Positions 8,452 through 16,503 of a stretch of 64,000 bases of DNA are shown piece by piece (positions within the stretch are counted from its first letter, which is position 1; every line of letters starts with the position of its first letter). The notes below the pieces were generated by a model. That model was given only the letters and a program-made list of their open reading frames with translations. It had not been told where the DNA came from and ran no database searches. Both the position numbers and the translations under genes were made by a program. The DNA is from Crossiella sp. S99.2 (lineage in GTDB: Bacteria; Actinomycetota; Actinomycetes; Mycobacteriales; Pseudonocardiaceae), in contig NZ_JALMDK010000004.1 in assembly GCF_023094165.1 (NCBI RefSeq), positions 248,001 to 312,000 of the forward strand, in the 5' to 3' direction.

Positions 8452-9048
8452 TCATCGCCTGCCGCGCAGCTCCACCAGGTTCCGGACGGCCAGCTCGGCC
8501 ATGGCCAGCGCGCGTCCGCACAGCTCGGCCGCGGTCAGCGGCACCGGGTGGGTGTCGTAGGAGTACTGGATTCCCAGCCGTTGCCCGTCGGCCACGCTGA
8601 CGTCGACGAAGCAGCCGCGGTCGTCGGTTCGCCGCCGGTTCTGCACCGCGGGGAATCCGGCCACCCGCACCACCTGGACCTCCAGGTTGGTCTCCCCCGG
8701 CCGCAACCAGACGTCCGCGCCCTCCTGGGTCACCGGTGTCACCCGGTAGGCATAGCGCGGCGTTTCCAGCGACCGGGAGAACCGGCAGCCCCGGTTGTCG
8801 AAGCGGTCCCCCGCCGCCGCGGGCATCACGTAGTCGACCCCGAGGTCCTTCTGCTGCGCCGCGGTGAGCAGGGAGCAGACCTGTTCCCCGGCGAACCCGT
8901 CGAGGCGGATCTCACTGGGCCGCGCGGACACCTGCGCCTTGGCCGCCGCGTTCGCCGCCGCCTCGTCCATGGCCACCGGCGAACCGGGCACCGCGCACCC
9001 GGCGAGGAAGAGCACCGCCGCCATTCCCAGTGCGGGTGTCCGGTTCAT
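8452..9048 (-). CDS. DUF3558-type lipoprotein
   Basis: 198 residues beginning MNRTPALGMAAVLFLAGCAVPG: a signal peptide with lipobox LAGC, lipidated Cys18. The mature part contains CSLLTAAQQKDLGV, RGCRFSRSLETPRYAYRVTPV and RGCFVDVSVADGQRLGIQYSY, a pattern recalled for DUF3558 lipoproteins, which sit on the outer face of the membrane and often accompany ESX-associated genes. The start overlaps the stop of the upstream 117-residue gene by 4 nt. Molecular role unknown. Confidence 0.78.
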   Translation of the reverse strand: MNRTPALGMAAVLFLAGCAVPGSPVAMDEAAANAAAKAQVSARPSEIRLDGFAGEQVCSLLTAAQQKDLGVDYVMPAAAGDRFDNRGCRFSRSLETPRYAYRVTPVTQEGADVWLRPGETNLEVQVVRVAGFPAVQNRRRTDDRGCFVDVSVADGQRLGIQYSYDTHPVPLTAAELCGRALAMAELAVRNLVELRGRR

Positions 9049-9398
9049 GGCCGATACCGCGCCAGCGATTCGGTGATATCGGATTCGGTGAATCCATAGG
9101 TCTCGGCGGCGACCCGGAGTTCCACCGCCGCGTCCAGCAGGGTCTGGCTGTACTTCAGGTACTGCCGATAGATCGAGTCCGGCGCCTCGACGAACTTCCA
9201 GCTGTACACCTCGGCGGTGTCCCGGCTGACCGGATCACCACCACAGGGTCGCAGCCGGAGGTCGTCCTGCAACGCCTCCAGCCGGTCCCGCAGCCACTCG
9301 CCCTCGCGGCGCAGCACCGCGTAGGCGGCCAGCACCTGTTCCCTGGTGACCCGTACCCGATCGTCCAGCCCCACGACTACCCCCCGATTTCCGCCCAT
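9045..9398 (-). CDS. Small helical ESX-associated hypothetical protein
   Basis: 117 residues, almost entirely predicted helix: VTREQVLAAYAVLRREGEWLRDRLEALQDDLRLRPCGGD, then a second helix from SIYRQYLKYSQTLLDAAVELRVAAETYGFTESD. The helix-turn-helix-hairpin size and linkage to DUF3558 and PPE-like genes suggest a WXG100-superfamily relative. A clear central WxG is absent. It begins the three-gene minus-strand operon and overlaps the lipoprotein gene by 4 nt. Confidence 0.68.
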   Translation of the reverse strand: MGGNRGVVVGLDDRVRVTREQVLAAYAVLRREGEWLRDRLEALQDDLRLRPCGGDPVSRDTAEVYSWKFVEAPDSIYRQYLKYSQTLLDAAVELRVAAETYGFTESDITESLARYRP

Positions 9399-9456
9399 AA
9401 CGATCAGTAACCGTGAATGAGGAAAGCGGGTGCCACCGTGACTATTCGCACACAGC

Positions 9457-9474
9457 TCCGGGCTTTCACCCGGA
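9457..9474. terminator. Short hairpin, possible terminator of the DUF998 gene
   Basis: TCCGGG-CTTTCA-CCCGGA is a perfect 6-bp stem 9 nt beyond the stop of the minus-strand membrane gene at 9483. No U-tract follows on the minus strand, as is common in high-GC actinomycetes. Confidence 0.4.
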
Positions 9475-9482
9475 TGTTTGAA

Positions 9483-10238
9483 TCAGGCGGAAAAAATGCT
9501 TGTGTCCGCCTGCAATTTGCCACCGTTGGCCGGAATTCTATGCGCCCACCAGCCTAGTACCACCACTGCCATTACCTCGGTGAAGGCGAGCAGGCGTTCC
9601 CACAGGCCGAGCGGGAAGATCTCCCACCAGGCCACGCCCAGCGGCCCGTAATAGGCGATCACCGCGATCAGCGGCGGGAACCACAGCAGCGACACCAGGC
9701 CCAGCCACCACACCACCCTGGCGAAACCGCGCGCGGCCGCGTCCCGCAGCCAGGGCCGGGCCAGCAGCAAGGCCGCGATCGGCAGGCCGAGGAAGGCCAG
9801 CGCGCTGCCGATCCGGTGGATGTCGCCGCTCATGCTCGGTCCCACCGCCCAGTTGTGCTTGGGGAAGAGCACCACCATGACCAGGCCGACCACCCACAGT
9901 CCGAGGAACACGGTGGCGGGCGCGGCCGGCCGGGTCACGCCCTTGCGCACCAGCCCGACCAGGATCACCGCGGAGCCGGCGGCGAGGATCAGCAGGGCCA
10001 GGTCGAAGACCCAGCGCGCGTCGGTGAGCGCGTAGTGGCTGATGGTGCGGCGCAGCGGGGCGGAACTGGGCAGCAGGTCCAGCAGGCCGACCAGCGCGAT
10101 GCCGGCCAGCACCAGCACGGTGCCGAGCGGGGCGGCGGCGCCCAGGACCCGTTCGGGGAGGGGTCTGGGCGCCGCCGCGACGGCGGTGCGGGCCGGTTCC
10201 GTCGGCACTGGGGGAACCTCGGGAACCAGCACGGGCAC
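9483..10238 (-). CDS. DUF998 family integral membrane protein
   Basis: About 251 residues if started at the GTG at 10238 (VPVLVPEVPPVPTEP). Six or so hydrophobic helices follow, including VLVLAGIALVGLLDLL, DLALLILAAGSAVILVGLV, TVFLGLWVVGLVMVVLF and MAVVVLGWWAH. FPKHNWAVGPSMSGDIHRIGSALAFLGLPIAALLL is typical of DUF998 proteins. The frame stays open to 10541, but that extension is basic, non-protein-like and would run over the promoter of the divergent GcvH-like gene, so an internal start is preferred. Function unknown. Confidence 0.72.
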   Translation of the reverse strand: MPVLVPEVPPVPTEPARTAVAAAPRPLPERVLGAAAPLGTVLVLAGIALVGLLDLLPSSAPLRRTISHYALTDARWVFDLALLILAAGSAVILVGLVRKGVTRPAAPATVFLGLWVVGLVMVVLFPKHNWAVGPSMSGDIHRIGSALAFLGLPIAALLLARPWLRDAAARGFARVVWWLGLVSLLWFPPLIAVIAYYGPLGVAWWEIFPLGLWERLLAFTEVMAVVVLGWWAHRIPANGGKLQADTSIFSA

Positions 10239-10508
10239 CTCCGCGGCAGGGCGCCGGGGTCTGCACTCCGCCGGCGCCAGGTCGTTGCGATCTGTCCTCC
10301 GGTCAACGCGGGGCCGGGCGGCGCACGTTCCCACCCGCGGCTGTCGACATCCTGAAGACAGCTTCGGTTCTGCCGCCTTGAGGGTGAGCAACCCCACCAC
10401 CCGACCGGAGCAATGCCGCGACCAGGGCTTTCGCCTGAGCAACCGATTACCTATACATAAGGGTTTCGAAATGCGGGTTAATCGATCTCGCGACGCAACG
10501 TCGACGGG

Positions 10509-10538
10509 TTGGCCACGCACAGTCAGATGTCCTAGCGT
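10509..10538 (+). promoter_or_regulatory. Sigma-70-like promoter, probably leaderless
   Basis: TTGGCC (10509-10514) and TAGCGT (10533-10538) are spaced by 18 nt. The ATG of the GcvH-like gene follows 8 nt later with no ribosome site, so transcription likely begins at or next to the start codon. Confidence 0.5.
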
Positions 10539-10546
10539 CACTCGGC

Positions 10547-10978
10547 ATGGCGGTAAAAGACCTGTACCAGGAGCTAGCGGATGTACCGGACAAATTCGAC
10601 TACACCGCGGACCACGCGTGGATCGAGTTCGGCGAGGACACGGTCAAGCTCGGCCTGACCGCGCCGGCCTCCCGATGCCTCGGCACGGTGCGCTACCTCA
10701 GCCTGCCCCCGCGCGGCGCGCGGCTGGAGGCGGGTGAGCGCTGTGGCCTGATCGCCTCGATCCGGCTGTGCAGCGATTTGTTCGCGCCGGTCAGCGGAGA
10801 GGTCGTCGAGGTCAACACCGAGGTGCTCGACGACCCCTCCTTGCTGTTGTGCAGCAACGATTCCGATGTCTCGTGGCTGGTGAAGGTGCGGCTGACGGCG
10901 TGGCCGGAGCACGTGCTGACCCCGGAGGAGTACCGGGAGTGCGTGGACGCGGCCTACCCCAGCCACCGCAAGGACTGA
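10547..10978 (+). CDS. GcvH-like protein lacking the lipoyl lysine
   Basis: 143 residues with the glycine-cleavage H-protein layout: YTADHAWIEF near residue 20, VKLGLTAPASRCLGTVRYLSLPPRGARLEAGERCG, then DLFAPVSGEVVEVNTEVLDDPSLL and a C-terminal WLVKVRLTAWPE. In true H proteins the lipoic acid is carried by Lys in an ESVKAA-like loop. Here the loop reads ASIRLCSD and the lysine is Arg73. The protein therefore probably cannot be lipoylated and cannot act in glycine cleavage. No glycine-cleavage P or T gene is nearby. It may be a structural or regulatory relative. It ends 2 bp from the convergent FAD dehydrogenase. Confidence 0.82.
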   Translation: MAVKDLYQELADVPDKFDYTADHAWIEFGEDTVKLGLTAPASRCLGTVRYLSLPPRGARLEAGERCGLIASIRLCSDLFAPVSGEVVEVNTEVLDDPSLLLCSNDSDVSWLVKVRLTAWPEHVLTPEEYRECVDAAYPSHRKD

Positions 10979-10979
10979 C

Positions 10980-12638
10980 TCAGCCGACCGCGGCCGCCGC
11001 GGCCCGGCCCGCCGTGCGGCCGGAGAACAGGCAGCCACCCAGGAACGTGCCTTCAAGCGACCGATAGCCGTGCATGCCGCCGCCGCCGAAGCCCGCCACT
11101 TCGCCTGCGGCGTACACGCCGGGCAGCACTTCGCCACCGGCCTGGAGCACCCGGCCGTCGAGGTCGGTTTCCAGGCCGCCCAGGGTCTTGCGGGTCAGGA
11201 TGTTCAGCCGCACCGCGATCAGCGGCCCCGCCTTGGGATCGAGCAGCCGGTGCGGGCTGGCCACCCGGATCAGCTTGTCTCCCAGGTAGTTCCGGGCGCC
11301 ACGCAACGCGGTCACCTGGAGGTCCTTGGTGAACGGGTTGGCGATCTCGCGGTCCCGCGCCAAAACCTGACGCTCCACATCGGACAGTTCGATCAGCGGG
11401 TCGCCGCCGGTGAGTTCGTTCATCCGGCGCACCAGCGCGGGCAGAGTCTGCTCGACGATGAAGTCGATCCCGTTGCGCTTGAACGCCTCCACCGGCGCCG
11501 GCGCGCCCGCGCGGGCCCGGCCCAGCACCTGGCGCACGCTCTTGCCGGTGAGGTCGGGGTTCTGCTCGGAACCGGAGAGCGCGAACTCCTTCTCGATGAT
11601 CTTCTGGGTGAGGATGAACCAGGTGTGCTCGTGCCCGGAGCGCATGATGTGCTCCAGGGTGCCCAAGGTGTCGAAGCCGGGGAACAGCGGCACCGGCAGC
11701 CGTTGCCCGCGCGCGTCCAGCCAGAGTGAGGACGGGCCGGGCAGGATCCGGATGCCGTGCTTGACCCAGATCGGGTTCCAGTTCTGGATGCCCTCGGTGT
11801 AGTGCCACATCCGGTCCGGGTTGATGATCCGCCCGCCGGCGGCCTCGGTGATGCCGAGCATCCGGCCGTCCACGTGCGCTGGCACGCCGGAGAGCAGCTT
11901 GGCCGGCGGGGTGCCCAGGCGTTCCGGCCAGTTGCGGCGGACCAGGTCGTGGTTGCCGCCGATGCCCCCGGAGGTGACGATCACGGCCTGGGCGCGCAGT
12001 GCGAAGTCGGCGATCGGGGTGCGTGAACTGCCTTCGCCGCGGGCCACCGAGCTGGGTTCCAGGACCTGGCCGCGCACGCCGTCGACCACGCCGCCGGTGA
12101 CGGTCAGCTCGTCCACCCGGTGCCGGAACTTCAGCGTGACCAGGCCACGGTCCACCGCGGCGCGCACCCGTTTGACGAACGGGGCGATCACGCCGGGCCC
12201 GGTGCCCCAGGTGATGTGGAAGCGCGGCACCGAGTTGCCGTGGCCGTTGGCGTCGTAGCCGCCGCGTTCGGCCCAGCCGACCACCGGGAAGATGCCGATG
12301 CCCTGCTGTTTGAGCCAGGACCGCTTCTCCCCCGCGGCGAACTGCACGTACGCCTCGGCCCATTTCCGCGGCCAGTGGTCCTCGTCGCGGTCGAAGCCCG
12401 CGGTGCCCAGCCAGTCCTGCCAGGCCAGGTCGTAGGAGTCGCGGATGCGCAGCCGCCGCTGCTCGGGCGAGTCGACCAGGAACAGGCCGCCGAAGGACCA
12501 GAACGCCTGCCCGCCCATGCTCGTCTCGGGTTCCTGGTCGAGCAGCAGCACCCGCCGGCCCGCGTCGGCGAGTTCGGCGGTGGCGACCAGACCGGCCAGC
12601 CCGGCGCCCACCACGATGACATCGGCATCGGCAGCCAT
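10980..12638 (-). CDS. FAD-binding dehydrogenase (fumarate reductase/ketosteroid dehydrogenase-like)
   Basis: 552 residues. The N-terminal Rossmann motif VIVVGAGLAGLVATAELADAGRRVLLLDQE (GAGLAG at 11-16) binds FAD. The C-terminal closure is LPGVYAAGEVAGFGGGGMHGYRSLEGTFLGGCLFSGRTAG. The pattern matches the FAD-binding dehydrogenase family related to KstD and fumarate reductase flavoproteins. No signal peptide is seen, so it is likely cytosolic. The substrate is unknown. The upstream 140 bp before the divergent-facing MarR end holds part of a 22-bp repeat array. Confidence 0.85.
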   Translation of the reverse strand: MAADADVIVVGAGLAGLVATAELADAGRRVLLLDQEPETSMGGQAFWSFGGLFLVDSPEQRRLRIRDSYDLAWQDWLGTAGFDRDEDHWPRKWAEAYVQFAAGEKRSWLKQQGIGIFPVVGWAERGGYDANGHGNSVPRFHITWGTGPGVIAPFVKRVRAAVDRGLVTLKFRHRVDELTVTGGVVDGVRGQVLEPSSVARGEGSSRTPIADFALRAQAVIVTSGGIGGNHDLVRRNWPERLGTPPAKLLSGVPAHVDGRMLGITEAAGGRIINPDRMWHYTEGIQNWNPIWVKHGIRILPGPSSLWLDARGQRLPVPLFPGFDTLGTLEHIMRSGHEHTWFILTQKIIEKEFALSGSEQNPDLTGKSVRQVLGRARAGAPAPVEAFKRNGIDFIVEQTLPALVRRMNELTGGDPLIELSDVERQVLARDREIANPFTKDLQVTALRGARNYLGDKLIRVASPHRLLDPKAGPLIAVRLNILTRKTLGGLETDLDGRVLQAGGEVLPGVYAAGEVAGFGGGGMHGYRSLEGTFLGGCLFSGRTAGRAAAAAVG

Positions 12639-12772
12639 TGACGACCCTTCTCCCGGAGCAGGTGACGCGATGCGCCGATCATGCCGCGTCGGCGGGGGCT
12701 GGTCCTAGAGACGCGCGCGGATTTCTACTCGCGGGTAGCGGATTGGCCGCCTTGCCGGGTCCCGCGCCCGCC

Positions 12773-12880
12773 GACTTGGGCCAACCCGGCGTCCCAGTTG
12801 GGCCAAACCGGCGTACGACTTGGGCCAACTCGGTGTCCGTAACGGCCAACTCGGCGTACGGGAACGGCCAACACTTGGTC
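12773..12880. repeat. Array of five 22-bp tandem repeats (family A, copy 1)
   Basis: Five head-to-tail units start at 12773, 12795, 12817, 12839 and 12860; the first three are exactly 22 bp and the last two 21 bp. Each holds a GGCCAA core, TTGGGCCAA in the first three, followed in most by a CCGGCGT or TCGGCGTAC tail. The last unit touches the MarR stop codon. The same family recurs at 16411-16476. Confidence 0.85.
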
Positions 12881-13334
12881 AGGGGGTCCAGGCGGTGGCC
12901 AGGACGGCTACCAGGGGGGCCAGTTCGGGGAGGGCCTGGGCTTCGGTGAGGGCTTCGGCCAGGGCGTCGTCGTGGATGGGGCGGGCCTGGTCGAGCAGGC
13001 GCTGGCCGGCCGCGGTGACCTCGGTGTAGATGCCGCGCCGGTCGTCGGCGCACAGGTAGCGCTCCAGCAGGCCGCGCTCCTCCAGCCTGGTGACCAGGCG
13101 GGTGGTCGCGGACTGGCTGAGCACCACCGCGTTGGCCAGCTGGTTCATCCGCATGTGCCAGCCGTCCTGGCGGGACAGGATCGAGAGCACGCTGAACTCG
13201 CGCACCGACAACTCGTGCTCTTTCTGCAGCGCGCGCTCCAGTTTGTCCTCGATCCGGCCGTGCAGGGCCGCCAGGGTGCGCCACCCCTGAGCCCGCGCTT
13301 GCACCGCGTCGTCGGCCAGTCCCATCGCCTTCAC
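12879..13334 (-). CDS. MarR family transcriptional regulator
   Basis: 151 residues with the MarR winged helix: helical dimer arm, then LSVREFSVLSILSRQDGWHMRMNQLANAVVLSQSATTRLVTRLEERGLLERYLCADDRRGIYTEVTAAGQRLL, where the DDRR wing is diagnostic. It is divergent from an MFS-SDR-AKR operon; such regulators usually repress both themselves and the neighbouring efflux operon and are released by a small ligand. An inverted repeat in the shared intergenic region (13393-13433) is a likely operator. An alternative start is the ATG three codons downstream at 13325. Confidence 0.9.
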   Translation of the reverse strand: MKAMGLADDAVQARAQGWRTLAALHGRIEDKLERALQKEHELSVREFSVLSILSRQDGWHMRMNQLANAVVLSQSATTRLVTRLEERGLLERYLCADDRRGIYTEVTAAGQRLLDQARPIHDDALAEALTEAQALPELAPLVAVLATAWTP

Positions 13335-13392
13335 CCCGTCTGAGCTGCTCGGCTTGCGCCGTCCGGTCTACCGGTGCATCATACAGCTCGTG

Positions 13393-13433
13393 CAATAACC
13401 AGCGTGTGCAACTATCGCAGACGCGGGTTATTG
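13393..13433. promoter_or_regulatory. Candidate MarR operator
   Basis: CAATAACC (13393-13400) and GGTTATTG (13426-13433) are exact inverted repeats with a 25-nt centre, placed between the divergent MarR and MFS genes. Two GTGCAA words (13390-13395 and 13406-13411) fall in the same region. Confidence 0.45.
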
Positions 13434-13476
13434 TGAACGCCGCTAGTTGAGAACGCTACCTACCTGGGAGCTGGAC

Positions 13477-14673
13477 ATGCCCGTTGCACTGCTCGCCCTG
13501 GCGATCAGCGCGTTCGCCATCGGCACCACCGAGTTCGTCATCATGGGGCTGTTGCCCGAGGTGGCGGCCGATTTCGGGGTGTCCATCCCGGCCGCGGGGC
13601 TGCTGATCTCCGGGTACGCGCTCGGCGTCGTGGTCGGTGGCCCGGTGCTCACCGCGGTGGGTTCCAGGCTGCCGCGCAAGACGATCCTGGTCAGCCTGAT
13701 GGTGCTGTTCATCGCCGGGAACCTGTTCTCCGCGCTGGCCGAGACCTACGGGCTGCTGATGACCGGCCGGGTGGTCGCCGCGCTCGCGCACGGCGCGTTC
13801 TTCGGCGTCGGCTCGGTGGTGGCCGCGGACCTGGTCGCGCCGGAACGGCGGGCCAGCGCGATCGCGCTGATGTTCACCGGGCTGACCATGGCCAACGTGC
13901 TCGGCGTGCCCCTGGGCACCGCGCTGGGTCAGCAGCTCGGCTGGCGGTCCACCTTCTGGGCGGTGACCGTGCTCGGGGTGCTCGGCCTGATCGGCATCCT
14001 CGCCCTGGTCCCGCGCACCCAGGCCGCGCCCGGCGGCGGGCTGCGCCAGGAGCTGGCCGTGTTCCGGATCCCGCAGGTGTGGCTGGCGCTGGCGATGACC
14101 GCGCTCGGCTTCGGCGGGGTGTTCGCCTCCTTCACCTACATCGCGCCGATGATGACCCAGGTCGCCGGGTTCGCCGGCGGCACCGTGACCTGGCTGCTGG
14201 TGCTCTTCGGCGCCGGGCTGTTCGTGGGCAACCTGCTCGGCGGCAAGGCCGCGGACCGCGCGCTGATGCCCAGCCTGTACGTGATCCTGGCCGTGCTGGC
14301 CGCGGTGCTGTTCACCTTCACCTTCACCGCGCACTCCCAGCTCGGCTCGGTGCTGACCATCGCGGTGTTCGGCATCGCCGGGTTCGCCACGGTTGCCCCG
14401 CTGCAGATGCGGGTGCTGACCAAGGCGGCGGGCGCGCCCGCGCTGGCCTCGGCGGCCAACGTGGCCGCGTTCAACCTGGGCAACGCCGGTGGCGCCTGGC
14501 TGGGCGGACTGGCCATCGAGCACGGGCTGGGCTACACCGCGCCGAACTGGATCGGCGGCACGCTGACCGTGGCCGGGCTGGCGGTCGCGTTGTTCTCCGG
14601 CTGGCTGGACCGGCGGCGGCGCGCGACGATCGACACCGCGTCGATCGAACCGGCCCCCGCCCTCGCCCGCTGA
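13477..14673 (+). CDS. MFS transporter (drug/arabinose efflux DHA1 type)
   Basis: 398 residues from the ATG at 13477 (MPVALLALAISAFAIGTTEF), preceded by GGGAGCTGGAC; the upstream in-frame start at 13447 lacks a ribosome site. About twelve membrane helices are visible. The early motif AISAFAIGTTEFVIMGLLPEVAADFGVSIPAAGLLISGYALGVVVGGP is typical of the AraJ/Cmr-like proton-driven exporters. It is the first gene of an operon with SDR and aldo-keto reductase genes and is divergent from MarR. This suggests inducible export and reduction of a toxic carbonyl compound. Substrate unknown. Confidence 0.92.
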   Translation: MPVALLALAISAFAIGTTEFVIMGLLPEVAADFGVSIPAAGLLISGYALGVVVGGPVLTAVGSRLPRKTILVSLMVLFIAGNLFSALAETYGLLMTGRVVAALAHGAFFGVGSVVAADLVAPERRASAIALMFTGLTMANVLGVPLGTALGQQLGWRSTFWAVTVLGVLGLIGILALVPRTQAAPGGGLRQELAVFRIPQVWLALAMTALGFGGVFASFTYIAPMMTQVAGFAGGTVTWLLVLFGAGLFVGNLLGGKAADRALMPSLYVILAVLAAVLFTFTFTAHSQLGSVLTIAVFGIAGFATVAPLQMRVLTKAAGAPALASAANVAAFNLGNAGGAWLGGLAIEHGLGYTAPNWIGGTLTVAGLAVALFSGWLDRRRRATIDTASIEPAPALAR

Positions 14674-14738
14674 ATACCAGTCTCCACCGCATATATCGCC
14701 GTACTGAATATCCTCGCCCCGAAAGGCAGCAAGCAGCG

Positions 14739-15524
14739 ATGAAGATCGACCTGACCGGACGCACCGCCCTCGTCACCGGCTCGACCAGCGGGATCGGCTA
14801 CGCCGTGGCCGCCGGGTTCGCCCAGGCGGGCGCCGCGGTCGTGGTCAACGGCCGCAGCGCGGACCGGGTGGAGCAGGCCGTGGCCAAGCTCAAGGCGGAG
14901 ACCGGCTCGGACACCATCACCGGCGTCGCGGCCGACATCGCCACCGCCGAGGGCGCCGAGGGCCTGTTCGATCGGCTCCCGGACGTGGACATCCTGATCA
15001 ACAACACCGGGATCTTCGAGCCGAAGCCGGTCTTCGAGATCACCGACGCGGACTGGTTGCGCTTCTTCGAGGTCAACGTGCTCTCCGGGGTGCGGCTGTC
15101 CCGGCACTACGCGCCGCGGATGGCCGCGCGCGGCTGGGGCCGGGTGATCTTCGTCAGCAGCGAGTCCGCGGTGATGATCCCGCGCGAGATGGTGCATTAC
15201 GGGATGACCAAGACCGCCCAGCTCTCGGTGGCCCGCGGCCTGGCCCTGGAGGTGGCCGACACCGGGGTCACGGTGAACAGCGTGCTGCCCGGCTCGACCC
15301 TGACCGAGGGTGTGCGCACCTTCATCGGCGAGCTGTACCCGGACCTGCCCTTCGAGCAGGCAGAGCGCGAGTTCATGGCCACCGACCGGCCGACCTCGCT
15401 GCTCAAGCGGCTGATCCGGCCGGAAGAGATCGCCAACCTGATCGTCTACACCGCCAGCGAGGGCGCCTCGGCCACCACCGGCGCCGCGCTGCGGGTCGAC
15501 GGCGGCCTGATCCCCACCATCTGA
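14739..15524 (+). CDS. SDR family NAD(P)-dependent oxidoreductase
   Basis: 261 residues with the classical SDR pattern: TGSTSGIG (13-20) for cofactor binding, DILINNTGIFEP, the catalytic serine in VIFVSSESA and the YGMTK catalytic Tyr/Lys pair, ending GAALRVDGGLIPTI. Such enzymes reduce or oxidise carbonyl/hydroxyl groups in the cytosol. It follows the MFS gene by 65 bp in the same direction and precedes an aldo-keto reductase. The ATG at 14739 follows AAAGGCAGCAAGCAGCG. Confidence 0.92.
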   Translation: MKIDLTGRTALVTGSTSGIGYAVAAGFAQAGAAVVVNGRSADRVEQAVAKLKAETGSDTITGVAADIATAEGAEGLFDRLPDVDILINNTGIFEPKPVFEITDADWLRFFEVNVLSGVRLSRHYAPRMAARGWGRVIFVSSESAVMIPREMVHYGMTKTAQLSVARGLALEVADTGVTVNSVLPGSTLTEGVRTFIGELYPDLPFEQAEREFMATDRPTSLLKRLIRPEEIANLIVYTASEGASATTGAALRVDGGLIPTI

Positions 15525-15564
15525 CCCGCTCCCTGATTTCTCGCACGCCACGAAAGGAAGATCG

Positions 15565-16392
15565 ATGAGCACCGTTCCGTCCCTCACCCTCAACAACGGG
15601 GTGGCCATGCCGCAGCTGGGCTTCGGCGTGTTCCAGGTGCCGGACGCCGAGACCGAGGCCGCCGTCACGCACGCCCTGGCGGCCGGGTACCGCAGCATCG
15701 ACACCGCGGCCATCTACGGCAACGAGGCAGGCGTCGGCGCCGCCCTGGCCGCCGCGGACCTCCCCCGCGAGGAGCTGTTCATCACCACGAAGCTGTGGAA
15801 CAGCGACCAGGGCTACGACAGCGCGCTGCGCGCCTTCGACGTCAGCCTGGACAAGCTGAAGCTGGACTACCTGGACCTGTACCTGATCCACTGGCCCGCG
15901 CCGGCGAACGGCCGTTACGTGGACTCCTGGAAAGCGCTGACCAAGCTGCAGGCTGACGGCCGGGTCCGCGCGATCGGCGTGTCCAACTTCCAGCCCGGCC
16001 ACCTCTCCGACATCGTCGACGCCACCGGCGTGGTCCCCGCGGTGAATCAGGTCGAGCTGCACCCGCGCCTGGTCCAGTCCGAGGTGCGCGCCGCCCACCA
16101 GGACCTGGGCATCGCCACCGAGGCCTGGAGCCCCCTGGCCAAGGGCGGCCTGCTCGACCACGACCTGCTGACCAGCCTGGCCACCAAGTACGACCGCACC
16201 CCCGCCCAGGTCGTGCTGCGCTGGCACCTCCAGCTCGGCAACATCGTCATCCCGAAGTCGGTGACCCCGTCCCGCATCAAGGAAAACCTGAACGTCTTCG
16301 ACTTCGACCTGACCCAGGACGACCTCACCGCGATCACCGCCCTGCACGACGGCCACCGCACCGGCCCGCACCCCGACACCTTCAACGGCTGA
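15565..16392 (+). CDS. Aldo/keto reductase (DkgA-like)
   Basis: 275 residues, the size of the 2,5-diketogluconate reductase group. Visible are LTLNNGVAMPQLGFGVFQ, the catalytic Asp and Tyr in SIDTAAIYGNE, the catalytic Lys in ITTKLWNSDQGYD, the His in LYLIHWPAP and the NADPH-binding IPKSVTPSRIKEN. It has a good ribosome site (AAAGGAAG). It is the last gene of the MarR-flanked operon. Likely role: NADPH-dependent carbonyl reduction. Confidence 0.92.
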   Translation: MSTVPSLTLNNGVAMPQLGFGVFQVPDAETEAAVTHALAAGYRSIDTAAIYGNEAGVGAALAAADLPREELFITTKLWNSDQGYDSALRAFDVSLDKLKLDYLDLYLIHWPAPANGRYVDSWKALTKLQADGRVRAIGVSNFQPGHLSDIVDATGVVPAVNQVELHPRLVQSEVRAAHQDLGIATEAWSPLAKGGLLDHDLLTSLATKYDRTPAQVVLRWHLQLGNIVIPKSVTPSRIKENLNVFDFDLTQDDLTAITALHDGHRTGPHPDTFNG

Positions 16393-16410
16393 CCCACAGC
16401 CGCGCACCCG

Positions 16411-16476
16411 TACCACTTGGGCCAACTGGCACGCCCACTTGTGCCAACCCGGCGTACCAGTTGGCCCAACTCGCTG
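16411..16476. repeat. Array of three 22-bp tandem repeats (family A, copy 2)
   Basis: Units start at 16411, 16433 and 16455, exactly 22 bp apart, with cores TTGGGCCAA, TTGTGCCAA and TTGGCCCAA. They are the same family as 12773-12880. The array fills the gap between the convergent ends of the aldo-keto reductase and the WD40 gene. Confidence 0.85.
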
Positions 16477-16503
16477 GAAGATCGGCACGGTGGCCGTGGT
16501 GGG

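Noticed and set aside
10239-10541. N-terminal extension of the DUF998 gene
   Set aside because: The extension is basic, non-protein-like and covers the promoter of the divergent GcvH-like gene.
12773-12880. CRISPR array
   Set aside because: Units are directly adjacent without spacers and no cas genes are present, so it is a simple tandem repeat.
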